Positions 23,368 to 32,539 are shown, counted from the stretch's first letter. The stretch: 64,000 nt of DNA from Streptomyces sp. A2-16 (GCF_018128905.1 NZ_CP063808.1:6758001-6822000), one strand, 5' to 3'. Notes: generated from the sequence alone by a model not told the origin. Program-made: numbers and translations.

Positions 23368-26019
23368 TCACGCCCGCCTCACACCACGCCTCCTGCGCAG
23401 GGCCGCGAACGTGCCGAGTCCGGCGAGCGTGACCAGCGAGCCGCCTCCGACCGCCGCCCCCAGGCGCAGCCCCGGCGGTCGGAAAGCGCAGGTGACACTC
23501 GTCGAGGTGCCGTCGAGCGGGACGGCGATCAGCCCGTGGTACTCCTTGGCGGGCACCGGGGCCGCGGCACCGGAGGCGCAGCGCCAGCCCGCGATCCGGG
23601 GCGCGGCGACGACGGCGACGCCCTTGCTGCCCGCCGGGAGCTGGGCCCGGATCGTGCCGCCGGAGCCGGAGACGGTCACCTCGGTGGCGCCGGTGGCCCG
23701 CAGCTGTCGTACCACGGAGTGCAGACGGCCGGTGTCCAGGCAGCCGACCGCCCGGTCCGGCACGACGCCCATCCGCTTCGCGGACAGCTCGATCGTCAGG
23801 CGCCCGGAGTCCGGGACCGTGCCGAGCCGCGCCATGGCGGCGATCTTGGTGAGGGGCCGCCAGTCGGCCCGGAACCGGCCGGTCAGCCCGTGGGCGGAGG
23901 GGCCGGCGAGCCGTGCGGTGCCCGCGAAGTGCGGCGCCCAGAGGTAGACCTCGTTCCCCGCCGGGCATTGGGCGGTGATCGTCGCCCTGCCTCCCGTCCG
24001 CACGCCCTGGCGCCGGTCGGTGCTGCGGTCCGGCTTCTTCCCGGCGCCGTTGAGGACGGTGATGCGGGGCAGGGTGTAGACGCGGGCGCCGAGCAGGAGT
24101 TCCTGGTTGCGGTAGGGCGACGGCCCGTAGGAACCGGTCGCGGCGGACGGCCGTACCGTCACCAGGGGCGGGACGTCCTCACGGGTCACGGTCACCCCGC
24201 TGCCGTCCTGCGGGAACCAGTTCTGGTGCGGGTCCGGCGGCGAGTGCACCCGGGCGCCCACGGAGAAGATCGCGTCCGTGACCGCGTTGTCCAGGCTCTG
24301 CAGGCTGCGGCCGCCCGAGGTCCAGCCGCCGCCGAGGGCGGTGAGCGTGCTGCTGAGCACGGCGGAGGTGTGGCTGCTGTAGTACTGGGCGCCCTGTCCG
24401 CCGACCTCCATCGGGTCGTTGCCGACGGTCTGCTCCCGGCCGGGGTCGGTGCGGTAGCGGGGCCAGCCGTCGGCCCGGGCGATCGCGTCCGCCTGGTCCC
24501 GCTGCCGGTCGCCCCAGGGGGCGTAGTCGTCCATGTGCCCGAACCGCATCCGGGTGGCCACCGCGTCGGTGGCGGTGGCCTCGCCGAGCTGCACTCCGAC
24601 GAGCAGGACGGCCGCGAGCGCGGCCGGGGCCACGCGCAGCACGGGTCGTTCACAGCCGAGCAGGACCAGTCCGAGCAGCGCGCCCACGGCCGCCGTCACC
24701 GCCACCGGCCAGACGAAGAAACGGACCAGCGGGCTGCCGCTCGCGACGGCCGCGATCAGTGCGAGCAGTCCGGCCGCCGCGGCCAGGGCCCGCCGGTCGA
24801 GGGGGCCGTAAGAGAGCGTGTGCCAGCCCGCGATCACCAGGAGGGCGCACACCACGAAGGTCTGGCGGTACGAGCTGCCCTGCGGTTCGACGAAGGCGTG
24901 CCACAGCAGATGGGTCGGGCCCCACTGCATCGACAGGGTCACGGCGAGCACGAGCAGCGTCCACCCGGCGCGCACCCGGCGGGGTGCGGCCCGGTGGAAG
25001 GGCAGGGCGAGCGCGAGCAGCAGTGCCGTGGTGCCGACGAAGAGCGCAGGGGAGCCGAAGCTGTACGTCGTCGGGAGCAGCCGGGCCAGCAGGTCCTGCG
25101 TGCCCACCGGGGCGAACCGGGTGAACCGGCCCTCGGAGGCGTGCGCGCTGCCGAAGTACACGACCGTGACCAGGGGCGCGGCCAGGCCCATGCCGAGTGC
25201 GAAGGTCAGTGCGGCCCGGCCCGCCGCGCTGAGAGTGCGCCGGCGCGGCAGACCGGCCAGCCACAGCCGCAGCAGGAACACGAGAGCGGCGGCGAGGGTC
25301 GCCATGTACGCGGTGTAGAAGTTGGCGATCCACGCGGCCGTCACGACCAGCACCCCGAGGAGCGGGCGCCGGTCGGCGAGGACCCACTCGCCGACCAGGC
25401 ACAGCAGCGGCAGGGCGATCAGGCCGTCGAGCCACATGAGGTTGTACGAGGCGGTCGCCACGGTCCAGCCGCACAGGGCGTAGGACGCGCCCAGCAGCCC
25501 CGCCGCCCACCAGCGGCCGGGGCGCAGCCGCAGCAGCAGCCAGGTCATGGCGGCCCCGGCGCAGGCGATCTTCAGCACGGTGATCACGTACACCGCGAGA
25601 TCGATCTCGTCCCTCGGGAACACCGCCACGAGCAGGGCGAACGGGCTGGTGAGGTAGGTGCCGAGGTCGGGCAGGAAGCTGGTGCCGAAGCCGGACTGCC
25701 AGTTGACGAGGAGACCGCCGGTGGCCTTTCCGTGCAGCAGGTCCCACAGGTGCGCGTGGAAGGGGACGTACTGGTTGCCCAGGTCGTTGACGTTCCGGGT
25801 GCGCGGGCCGAAGGGGTAGCTGCGGGCGACGGCGTCGGCCGCGCAGAGCACGACGACGGTGATCGTCGCCGCCAGCAGGGCAGCCTGCCCCGGTCCGGCG
25901 GGCGGGCTCGGTGCGGCGGGCGGGCGTGGTGCGGGCCGCGACGGCCGCACTCCCGCGAGGTCGTCGGCGGTCCTCAGTTCGGGCGGGATGGTCGGTCGCA
26001 CGCCCTGTTCGCTGGTCAA
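23368..26019 (-). CDS. YfhO-family membrane protein (GT-C glycosyltransferase-like)
   Basis: A large 883-residue membrane protein. After a Pro-rich cytoplasmic tail (1-45) come about 12-13 hydrophobic helices to about residue 470, including the first-loop pattern RNVNDLGNQYVPFHAHLWDLL and NWQSGFGTSFLPDLGTYLTSP typical of YfhO. An extracytoplasmic domain (470-850) and a final membrane helix before RRRRGVRRA follow. YfhO proteins are GT-C-like enzymes linked to lipid-linked sugar transfer onto cell-wall or lipoteichoic glycopolymers. No sugar donor or target can be assigned here. It is tail-on with argC, with the ARG boxes in the 65-bp gap. Confidence 0.85.
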   Translation of the reverse strand: MTSEQGVRPTIPPELRTADDLAGVRPSRPAPRPPAAPSPPAGPGQAALLAATITVVVLCAADAVARSYPFGPRTRNVNDLGNQYVPFHAHLWDLLHGKATGGLLVNWQSGFGTSFLPDLGTYLTSPFALLVAVFPRDEIDLAVYVITVLKIACAGAAMTWLLLRLRPGRWWAAGLLGASYALCGWTVATASYNLMWLDGLIALPLLCLVGEWVLADRRPLLGVLVVTAAWIANFYTAYMATLAAALVFLLRLWLAGLPRRRTLSAAGRAALTFALGMGLAAPLVTVVYFGSAHASEGRFTRFAPVGTQDLLARLLPTTYSFGSPALFVGTTALLLALALPFHRAAPRRVRAGWTLLVLAVTLSMQWGPTHLLWHAFVEPQGSSYRQTFVVCALLVIAGWHTLSYGPLDRRALAAAAGLLALIAAVASGSPLVRFFVWPVAVTAAVGALLGLVLLGCERPVLRVAPAALAAVLLVGVQLGEATATDAVATRMRFGHMDDYAPWGDRQRDQADAIARADGWPRYRTDPGREQTVGNDPMEVGGQGAQYYSSHTSAVLSSTLTALGGGWTSGGRSLQSLDNAVTDAIFSVGARVHSPPDPHQNWFPQDGSGVTVTREDVPPLVTVRPSAATGSYGPSPYRNQELLLGARVYTLPRITVLNGAGKKPDRSTDRRQGVRTGGRATITAQCPAGNEVYLWAPHFAGTARLAGPSAHGLTGRFRADWRPLTKIAAMARLGTVPDSGRLTIELSAKRMGVVPDRAVGCLDTGRLHSVVRQLRATGATEVTVSGSGGTIRAQLPAGSKGVAVVAAPRIAGWRCASGAAAPVPAKEYHGLIAVPLDGTSTSVTCAFRPPGLRLGAAVGGGSLVTLAGLGTFAALRRRRGVRRA

Positions 26020-26229
26020 TTCAGGCCCCCGTCCGGGGCTTTCACCCCAGCGCGTTGTTTCTGCGCCGAATTAGACGGGGGGTGAATCCGGTTGGTTGTG
26101 CTCCTGCCGATGACCGTGAAGTGAATTCGGTACGGCTCGAAAGCGACGGGAAAGTGCCGCATCGCCCGGGGGTTCGAAGAGATCTGCGGGGACTGCTGTC
26201 CGTCGGAACAGCAGCCCCCGCCCCACCCG
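26020..26229. other. intergenic region between YfhO and arabinofuranosidase genes
   Basis: A 210-bp gap on the minus-strand side. It holds the YfhO promoter region and, near 26188-26219, a hairpin for the enzyme gene upstream. Apart from that I see nothing gene-like. Confidence 0.5.
26188..26219 (-). terminator. terminator after the arabinofuranosidase-like gene
   Basis: GGGG, one mismatch, then CTGCTGT (26193-26199) pairs with ACAGCAG (26208-26214), then C and CCCC. An 11-bp stem with one mismatch lies 11 bases after the stop at 26230 (minus strand). Confidence 0.65.
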
Positions 26230-28707
26230 CTACCTCTGCCTGATCCTCAGGAAGGTGACCGAGTTCGCCGGGAAGGTGTACGAGAACTTCCCGGCGACCC
26301 CGTCGAAGGTGGACGTCACCGGGGCGACCGCGGTCGACGTCTCACTGTTCACGGCGTCCGGGGCGGCCGCCAGGGTGGTCACCCTGGCCCTGGACGCGAC
26401 CTCGGCGCCGCCCAGGTCGATCGCCGTACGGGCGGCCGAGTCCTGTGCGTTGACGACCTTGACGATCAGTTCACCGGTCTTCCTGTCCTTGGTGACGACC
26501 TGGCGGAACGGCTCGGCGGGCTTGTCGTCCTTGAAGCTGCCCCATTCCTGCCCGTCCAGGTAGAGGGTGACCTGGCGGCCCCGCACCTTGACGTCGACGT
26601 CGTAGGTACGGCCCGTCTCCACCGACCCGGCCTTGGAGATCAGCGTCGACTTGCCGCCGTCCACGGCCTGTTCGACGGCGCTCTGGGTGTTGTTCCAGCC
26701 GCCGATGTTCCACCAGTAGTAGTTCCCGGTGTCCTTGACGCCGAAGGCGACGAGGAAGCCCTCCTTGCCGGCCTTCTTGGTGGCCTTCACCTTCAGGTCG
26801 TAGTCGTGCCAGGACGGGTCGCCGGCCGAGACCATGGTGTTCTCGGCGTTCACGTCCGTCTGCACGTACTGCCCGTCCTGGACGCTCCAGGCGCCGCCCC
26901 CGGTGTGGGTCCACTGCGAGGCGCCCGAGGAGAAGTCGTCGGTGAGCAGCGCCCGGCCGTCGGCGTCCGTGACCTTCACGTCGTCGTACGCCGCCGTCGT
27001 CGCCCAGGTCGACAGGCCCACCGCGCCGGTGATCGGGGCGAGCAGCGAGGGCGTGCCGGTGGCCGTGGAGGGCACCACGCGGTCGCCGACGTTGTTCATG
27101 AACAGCTTCTGGACCTCGTAGTTGGCGGAGTTCCAGGAGGCGTGGTTGTTGAACCAGATCAGGTCCGGGCGCCACTGGACGTAGTCCTCGTTGGCGAACA
27201 GCGGGGCGTAGGAGGCGAGTTTGACGACGTCGGCGTTGCGCTCCAGGCCGGTCATGAACGCGGCCTCGCTCAGGCCGTTCTTGAAGGTGTTGCCCCAGGA
27301 GGCGTACTCGCCGAGGAAGACCTTGGGGCCGCCGCGGTCGTAGGAGTCGTAGCGGTCGTTGTTCTGGAGGAACCACTGCGGGCTGTTGTAGTAGTGCTCG
27401 TCGACCATGTCGACCTTGGCGTCCTTGTTGAGCTGCCAGGCCGTGTCGAAGGTGGTGCCGGAGTCGTCCGGGCCGGAGTTGGAGATCACCTGGATCTCCG
27501 GGTGCTTCGCCTGGATGGCGGCGCGGAACTGCTTGAACCGGGCGAAGAACTCGTTGGGCAGGTTCTCCTCGTTGCCGACCTCGATGTGGGTGAGGCGGAA
27601 GGGCTTGGCGTGGCCCATCCTCGCCCGCACCTTGCCCCATGTGGAGCTCGCCGGGCCGTTGGCGAACTCGATGAGGTCGAGGGTGTCCTGGATGTGCCGC
27701 CTGAGCAGTGCCTCGTCGGCGACGGCCTGGTTCTGGCCGCAGCCGGTCACCAGCGCGGGGACCACGGGCAGCGGCATGGCGCCGATGTCCTCGGAGAGCC
27801 GGAAGTACTCGTAGTAGCCGAGGCCGTAGCTCTGGTTGTAGCCCCAGAAGTTGGCGTTGGTCGCGCGCTGCTCGACCGGGCCGACGGTGTCCTTCCACTG
27901 GTAGGACCGCTTGCGCTGGTAGCCGGAGGCCTCGCTGTAGTCCTCCATCGAGCCCGTGTTGACCAGGCAGCCGCCGGGGAAGCGTACGAAGCCCGGGTGC
28001 AGGGCGGCGACCTTCTCGGCGAGGTCCTTGCGCAGACCGTTGGGTTCACCGCGGAAGGTGTCACGCGGGAACAGGGACACCATGTCGAGCGCGGCCGCGG
28101 CGGAGGAGGCCACGGTGAGGCGGCCGGCGCTGCTGGTCCGGGTCGCGGTGAAGGTGAGCTCGTACCGGGCCCAGCCGCCCTTGCGCACGGCCACCTTGCG
28201 GGCGGGTGCGAGGGTGCCGTCCGTGTCCTGCAACGAGACCGTGAGGGCCGTACCGGCGTCCGCGCGGGCCCACACCGAGAAGTCGTACTTCTTGCCTGCC
28301 TCGATATGGACGCCGGTGTTGTACCCGGCGTTGGTGACGGCCGAACCGGAGCCCAGGGACAGGTAGTTGCGGTTGCGCTCGTTCAGGCGTCCCTCGTCGT
28401 TCACGACCCGGGCGGTGCCGTCGACCGTCCACGAGGTGAGCGGGGTGTACGAGGAGTTGTCGGCGGTGGAGTACTCGAAGGACCGGTTCTGCACGAGTTC
28501 GGCGTACAGCCCGCCGTCGGCGGCCCGGTTGATGTCCTCGAAGAAGACGCCGTACATCGTGTCGTCGATCTTCGGGCCCTTGGCCGCCGGGTCGACGGTG
28601 ATCGCGTAGTCGGTGACGTCCTCGGCATGGGCGGGTGCGGGGACCAGACCGGCGGCCACCAGGAAGGCGGTGGCGCTGAGACCGAGTCTCCAGCGGGTGC
28701 GTGACAT
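26230..28707 (-). CDS. secreted alpha-L-arabinofuranosidase-like glycosidase (GH51 type)
   Basis: The ATG at 28707 gives 825 residues with a signal peptide (RWRLGLSATAFLVAAGLVPAP, cut after AHA). The catalytic TIM barrel starts from YGVFFEDINRAADGGLYAEL. The acid/base glutamate lies in HIEVGNEENLPNEF (about 375) and the nucleophile in VFLGEYASWG (about 465). A beta domain with LTDDFSSGASQWTHTG (about 600-750) looks like a laminin-G/sugar-binding insert, and the C-terminal sandwich of GH51 arabinofuranosidases closes the protein. It should release L-arabinose from hemicellulose outside the cell. No transporter, regulator or second glycosidase flanks it, so it is an isolated enzyme. Confidence 0.9.
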   Translation of the reverse strand: MSRTRWRLGLSATAFLVAAGLVPAPAHAEDVTDYAITVDPAAKGPKIDDTMYGVFFEDINRAADGGLYAELVQNRSFEYSTADNSSYTPLTSWTVDGTARVVNDEGRLNERNRNYLSLGSGSAVTNAGYNTGVHIEAGKKYDFSVWARADAGTALTVSLQDTDGTLAPARKVAVRKGGWARYELTFTATRTSSAGRLTVASSAAAALDMVSLFPRDTFRGEPNGLRKDLAEKVAALHPGFVRFPGGCLVNTGSMEDYSEASGYQRKRSYQWKDTVGPVEQRATNANFWGYNQSYGLGYYEYFRLSEDIGAMPLPVVPALVTGCGQNQAVADEALLRRHIQDTLDLIEFANGPASSTWGKVRARMGHAKPFRLTHIEVGNEENLPNEFFARFKQFRAAIQAKHPEIQVISNSGPDDSGTTFDTAWQLNKDAKVDMVDEHYYNSPQWFLQNNDRYDSYDRGGPKVFLGEYASWGNTFKNGLSEAAFMTGLERNADVVKLASYAPLFANEDYVQWRPDLIWFNNHASWNSANYEVQKLFMNNVGDRVVPSTATGTPSLLAPITGAVGLSTWATTAAYDDVKVTDADGRALLTDDFSSGASQWTHTGGGAWSVQDGQYVQTDVNAENTMVSAGDPSWHDYDLKVKATKKAGKEGFLVAFGVKDTGNYYWWNIGGWNNTQSAVEQAVDGGKSTLISKAGSVETGRTYDVDVKVRGRQVTLYLDGQEWGSFKDDKPAEPFRQVVTKDRKTGELIVKVVNAQDSAARTAIDLGGAEVASRARVTTLAAAPDAVNSETSTAVAPVTSTFDGVAGKFSYTFPANSVTFLRIRQR

Positions 28708-28845
28708 GGATGCTCCGCGGCTCTCTGTCGAAGGTGACGTTCGAAATACCAAACGATGATCAGCACTTCGAACGGCAAGATAGGGAGGGTGATCGGGAGC
28801 GTCAACGGGTCGCGCGGTATCGAAAGTGTCGGAAGCGAGGCGGGG

Positions 28846-29289
28846 ATGGGCGAGTTCTGGCCGGTGGCGGACGTGCTGGGGTATCTGGCCGGGAGCTGGC
28901 GGACCGAGCGGACCGTGCGGGATCTGGCGAGCGGCGAGCAGGGGGTGTTCTCGGGCACCACCGCTTTCGGCCAACTGGAGGGCGGCGGGCTGCTCTCCCG
29001 GGAATCGGGCACCTTCGTCTGGCAGGGCGTGGAGCGCCCCGCCGAACGGACCCTCCGCTTCCTGCCGGGGGAAACACCGGGCACGGCGGACGTCCGCTTC
29101 TTCGACGGACGCCCCTTTCACGACCTGGACCTGTCCTCCGGCCACCACATCGCCGACCACCCGTGCGCGGCGGACCTCTACCGCGGGGAGTTCACCGCGC
29201 TGGACGCGGACCACTGGCACACGGTGTGGCGGGTCGGCGGCCCGGCCAAGGACCTGGTCCTGACGACGGACTACACGCGCGTGGGCTGA
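28846..29289 (+). CDS. DUF6314-family protein
   Basis: ATG at 28846; 147 residues beginning MGEFWPVADVLGYLAGSWRTERTVRD. It is a small beta-rich lipocalin-like protein (GVFSGTTAFGQLEGGG, LDLSSGHHIADHPC, DLYRGEF), as in DUF6314. Lipocalin folds bind small hydrophobic ligands, but no ligand is known. It diverges from the arabinofuranosidase. Its last 19 bases overlap the convergent phosphatase-like gene (29271-29289). Confidence 0.7.
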   Translation: MGEFWPVADVLGYLAGSWRTERTVRDLASGEQGVFSGTTAFGQLEGGGLLSRESGTFVWQGVERPAERTLRFLPGETPGTADVRFFDGRPFHDLDLSSGHHIADHPCAADLYRGEFTALDADHWHTVWRVGGPAKDLVLTTDYTRVG

Positions 29290-29864
29290 ACCGGCACACC
29301 CTCGAAGCGCAGGTTCCAGCGGCCGGCCCGGCCGGTCACCGTGGTGGCCGACAGGGGGCGCACGTCGATGTTCCAGTAGGTCGACGGCGGAGCCTTCAGC
29401 GCGTACACCAGCGCGGCCCGGATCACGGCGGGCTCCGCGACGGCGACGACCCGGCCGCCGTCCTCCACCGGCCGGGTGTCGAGCCACTCCCCCACCCGGG
29501 AGATGAAGGTCAGCAGCGACTCGCCGCCGTGCGGGGTCGCACGCGGGTCGGCGAGCCAGGCGTCCACGGCCTCCGGCTCGCGGGCCATCGCCTCGCCGAG
29601 CGTCAGCCCGCGCCAGCGGCCCATGTCGCAGTCCCGCAGGGCGAGCTGGACCAAGGGCGCGTACCCGAGGGCGTCCCCCGTGGCACGGCTGCGGGGTGTC
29701 GGCGAGCAGTACCGCAGTTCCGCCGCCGCCAGCGGCAGCAGGTCGTGCGCCACGCCCAGCACCTCGTCCCAGCCCGCCTGGTCGAGCGGACGGTCGTCCT
29801 CGAACCGCTCGGCGAGCAGCGAGGAGCTGCGCGCGGCGGCGACGAACGTGACCCGAAGTTGCAT
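29271..29864 (-). CDS. histidine-phosphatase-fold protein lacking the catalytic histidines
   Basis: A 197-residue protein. The pattern LRDCDMGRWRGLTLGEAM and the overall size match histidine phosphatases of the phosphoglycerate-mutase branch (SixA/PhoE). But the N-terminal RHG is replaced by VAAARSSSLL, and the second catalytic His site reads VVAVAEPAVIRAAL instead of the usual His-Gly/His-Pro. So it is either a pseudo-enzyme with a binding role or uses other residues. It overlaps the DUF6314 gene end to end by 19 bases. I think the gene is real because of strong codon bias and a long open frame. Confidence 0.75.
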   Translation of the reverse strand: MQLRVTFVAAARSSSLLAERFEDDRPLDQAGWDEVLGVAHDLLPLAAAELRYCSPTPRSRATGDALGYAPLVQLALRDCDMGRWRGLTLGEAMAREPEAVDAWLADPRATPHGGESLLTFISRVGEWLDTRPVEDGGRVVAVAEPAVIRAALVYALKAPPSTYWNIDVRPLSATTVTGRAGRWNLRFEGVPVQPTRV

Positions 29865-29937
29865 GCGGCGATCGTGAGCCGCGAAAGTGCGCAGGTCAAG
29901 AGGCGTTACCGGGGAGTTACCATGGGTGCGCGCGGGC

Positions 29938-30378
29938 TCACCGGTCGAAGGCGAGCACCATCCAGATGTCGGGCTCGGCCAGCGGGGCGAAGCCGAGCTT
30001 CTCGTAGACCCCGTGGGCGTCCTGAGTGGCGAGCATGACCCGCCTCAGTCCGTGCGGCCGCAGGTGTTCCCGTACGGCCCCGACGAGCGCCACACCGATT
30101 CCCTTCCCGCGCACGGCACGGTCCACGTACACATCGCACAGCCAGGCGAACGTGGCCATGTCGGTGACCACGCGCGCGTAGGCCACCTGCTCCCCCGACC
30201 CCGTGTCGTACACCCCGAAGTTGAGCGACCCTGCGATCGCGCGGTCCTGCTTCTCCCGGGTCCGCCCGATCGCCCAGTACGCGTCGGTCGACAGCCAGTG
30301 GTGCACCCGCTCGGCGTCGACGCGGTCGGGGTCGGTCGTGATCTCGTAGCCCTCGGCGAGGGGCGGAATGTCGTCCAT
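29938..30378 (-). CDS. GNAT-family N-acetyltransferase
   Basis: The start is the ATG at 30378 (MDDIPPLAEGYEITTDPDRV); the frame runs further up but with no ribosome binding site. The 146-residue protein shows CDVYVDRAVRGKGIGVALVGAV, the acetyl-CoA loop (RGKGIG), and the C-terminal DAHGVYEKLGFAPLAEPDIWM typical of the YjaB/aaNAT group. Substrate not known. It diverges from the DUF6461 gene. Confidence 0.85.
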   Translation of the reverse strand: MDDIPPLAEGYEITTDPDRVDAERVHHWLSTDAYWAIGRTREKQDRAIAGSLNFGVYDTGSGEQVAYARVVTDMATFAWLCDVYVDRAVRGKGIGVALVGAVREHLRPHGLRRVMLATQDAHGVYEKLGFAPLAEPDIWMVLAFDR

Positions 30379-30469
30379 GCCGGGAGATTCCCAGCTCACG
30401 GCCGCGGGCGTCGAGCGGTTTTCCCGGTGAGCGCGGCGCGTTGTCAGTGCCGGGTGCGATGCTGCGGAC

Positions 30470-31090
30470 ATGACGGGGATGACGACGGCCGCGGACTACG
30501 GCTGGCTGAAGGAGCGGTACCAGCTCCTGCTGGAGGCGTACTGCGTCACGCTGGTGCGGGGCCTCGGCCCGGAGGAGCTGCTCCGGGAGCTGGGAGCCGA
30601 AGCACGGATCCACCTCGTCGGCGTGGAGGCGCTGTCGGGGCCCTCGCACGAGGCGTCGCGCTCCGGCGGACGGTTCGTCGGTGCCGCGGCCTTGGACGGC
30701 TGGACGCTGATGGTCGAGTACAACGGCTACCTCGGCGTCACCGAGGAGGCCATGCTGCCGCTCTCGCGCGGCCGCCGGGTGGTCTCGCACTTCCTCAACG
30801 TGAACGCGGTGGACCGCTTCTGCTGGTACGAGGACGGCGATCTGCGTCTGGACTTCCAACCGCTCTTCGCCGACGAGCGGTACGGCAGCCATCCCGACGA
30901 TTTCCTCGCCGAGATGCGGGAGTCGGGGTTCGACCTGGCCGAGCGCGACGAGGACGGCGACCACGACGCGTACTACGCGTCCCTGACCGGCGCCTCCTTC
31001 GCCCTCGCCCACCGCCTCACCGGCATACGCCTGACGCCGGAGCTCTTCGCCACCGCCGAGTTCCGGTGCGGGGTGGCGCCGTCCGGCTAG
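30470..31090 (+). CDS. DUF6461-family protein
   Basis: A 206-residue cytoplasmic protein with no membrane segment or signal. Conserved-looking blocks: YCVTLVRGLGPEELLRELG, DGWTLMVEYNGYLGVTEEAM, VNAVDRFCWYEDGDLRLDFQP and HPDDFLAEMRESGFDL. These match actinobacterial DUF6461 proteins, which have no proven function but are often found near toxin-like or immunity-like genes. Nothing like that flanks it here. It ends convergently with the MocR regulator, overlapping by four bases (31087-31090). Confidence 0.72.
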   Translation: MTGMTTAADYGWLKERYQLLLEAYCVTLVRGLGPEELLRELGAEARIHLVGVEALSGPSHEASRSGGRFVGAAALDGWTLMVEYNGYLGVTEEAMLPLSRGRRVVSHFLNVNAVDRFCWYEDGDLRLDFQPLFADERYGSHPDDFLAEMRESGFDLAERDEDGDHDAYYASLTGASFALAHRLTGIRLTPELFATAEFRCGVAPSG

Positions 31091-32517
31091 AGCACCTCCG
31101 CGCAGGCGGTCCGCAGCCGTCGTACGCCTTCCCGGATCTCCTGCGGGCCCGCCACCGCCGCGAAGCTCAGCCGCACATGACCCGCCGGGGGCTCCGCGCT
31201 GAAGTACGGGCGGCCTGGGGTGATCGCGACGCCCGCGCGCAGTGCGGCCGAGGTCAGCGCGGACTCCGTGCCCTCGGGCAGGCGCAGCCACAGGTGGTAG
31301 CCGCCCGACGGGATGTGCGGGAGGGCGAGTTCGGGGAGGTCCAGGCGCAGGGCGGTGGTCATGGTGTCGCGGCGGGCCTTCAATTCCGCCGAGATCGACC
31401 GCAGATGGCGGGGCCAGGCCGGCGAGCCGACGAGTTCCAGGGCCGCCTCCTGGAGCGGGCGGGGCACGAAGAAGGTGTCGACGATCTGGATGGCGCGCAG
31501 GCGTTCCAGCACCGGGCCGCGTGCGGCGAGCGCGCTCACCCGGAAGCTCGGCGAGGTCGCCTTGGTCAGTGAGCCGACATGGACGACGACTCCGTCGGGG
31601 TCGTCGGCGGCCAGCGGACGCGGCAGCGGGCCGGCGTCCTCGTGCACGAGCCGTCGTACGAAGTCGTCCTCGACGACGAAGGCGCCGGCCTCGCGGGCGA
31701 TCCGCAGCACCTCGCCCCGGCGTTCGGGGGCCAGTACCGCGCCGGTCGGGTTCTGGAAGAGCGGCTGGCAGACGAACACCCGGGCGCCGGTCGCCCGGAA
31801 GGCGTCGGCGAGCAGGTCCGGCTTCACCCCGGCCGGGTCCACCGGGACGGGGACGGGACGCAGCCCCGCGGAGCGCGCGATGGCCAGCATGCCGGGATAG
31901 GTGGGCGACTCGACGAGGACGGGTGCGCCGGGCGGGGCCAGCGCGCGCAGTGCCGTCGTGAGCGCCGACTGGCCGCCCGCGGTGATCAGCACCTCCGCGG
32001 CGGTGATCGCGCCGCCGATGTTCCGCGCGAACCACTCGCGCAGTTCGGGCAGTCCCTCCGTCGGTGGTCGCCCCCAGGCTCCGGGGCGGCGGCCCGCGCG
32101 GGCCAGGGCGGCGGACATCGCGCGTTCGGGCTGGAGGGAGGGGTGCAGATAGCCGCCGTTGAACTCGATCACCCCGGGCGGCGGGGCGGCCAGCGAGACC
32201 AGGACACCGGACGCGTCGACCGACCGCGGCACGAGGTCGGCGGCGCCGTCCGCGCTCAGCGCGACCTCCTGCCAGGAGGTGTCCCCGGTCGCGGTGGTGG
32301 CCGTGCGGGCCGGTGCGCGGAAGGCGCCGGCGCCGGGGCGGGTGACCACGAGTCCCTCGGCGGCGAGCTGGGCGAGGGCGCGGGAGACGGTCACGGGACT
32401 GACCCGGAACCTCTCCACAAGGGTCCGGCTCGACGGGAGCTTTCCTTCAGGTGAGTAGCGGTCCAGCTCTCGCCGCAGTTGTTCTGCCAGTTCACTGACG
32501 CTGCTACGCTCTTGCAT
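31087..32517 (-). CDS. MocR/PdxR-type GntR regulator with aminotransferase domain
   Basis: ATG at 32517. The 476-residue protein carries an N-terminal winged helix (MQERSSVSELAEQLRRELDR ... FRVSPVTVSRALAQLAAEG, about 1-75) fused to a class I/II PLP fold (about 120-476). The aminotransferase part has EFNGGYLHPSLQPE, VLITAGGQSALT, PTYPGM, QPLFQNPTGAVL and HVGSLTKATSPSF, where the lysine of SLTK is the PLP-binding site. MocR proteins use PLP or an amino-PLP adduct to sense their effector. Its start codon overlaps that of the divergent EamA transporter, so the two are regulated from one short shared region, most likely with MocR controlling both. Confidence 0.93.
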   Translation of the reverse strand: MQERSSVSELAEQLRRELDRYSPEGKLPSSRTLVERFRVSPVTVSRALAQLAAEGLVVTRPGAGAFRAPARTATTATGDTSWQEVALSADGAADLVPRSVDASGVLVSLAAPPPGVIEFNGGYLHPSLQPERAMSAALARAGRRPGAWGRPPTEGLPELREWFARNIGGAITAAEVLITAGGQSALTTALRALAPPGAPVLVESPTYPGMLAIARSAGLRPVPVPVDPAGVKPDLLADAFRATGARVFVCQPLFQNPTGAVLAPERRGEVLRIAREAGAFVVEDDFVRRLVHEDAGPLPRPLAADDPDGVVVHVGSLTKATSPSFRVSALAARGPVLERLRAIQIVDTFFVPRPLQEAALELVGSPAWPRHLRSISAELKARRDTMTTALRLDLPELALPHIPSGGYHLWLRLPEGTESALTSAALRAGVAITPGRPYFSAEPPAGHVRLSFAAVAGPQEIREGVRRLRTACAEVL

Positions 32518-32539
32518 GAGAGTACAGAGTAGCGCTACT
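32505..32539. promoter_or_regulatory. overlapping divergent promoters and palindrome at mocR/eamA start codons
   Basis: The ATG of the minus-strand regulator (complement 32515-32517) and the ATG of the plus-strand transporter (32516-32518) overlap by two bases. TACGCT (32505-32510) lies five bases before the plus-strand ATG, and TACTCT (complement of 32526-32531) eight bases before the minus-strand ATG, so both mRNAs look leaderless. A perfect palindrome AGTAGCGCTACT (32528-32539) adjoins and may be the regulator site; it lies within the transporter's reading frame. Confidence 0.65.

Noticed and set aside
23350..26085. 911-codon open frame on the plus strand
   Set aside because: It is an antisense image of the YfhO gene produced by GC-rich third positions; composition is low-complexity and no fold is recognisable.
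26165..26185. GGTTCGA sequence resembling a tRNA T-arm
   Set aside because: No matching acceptor, D or anticodon arms around it.
28756..28845. ATG at 28756 as the start of the DUF6314 gene
   Set aside because: The extra 30 residues are unlike the family and lie in the promoter gap; MGEFWPVADVL at 28846 is the family start.
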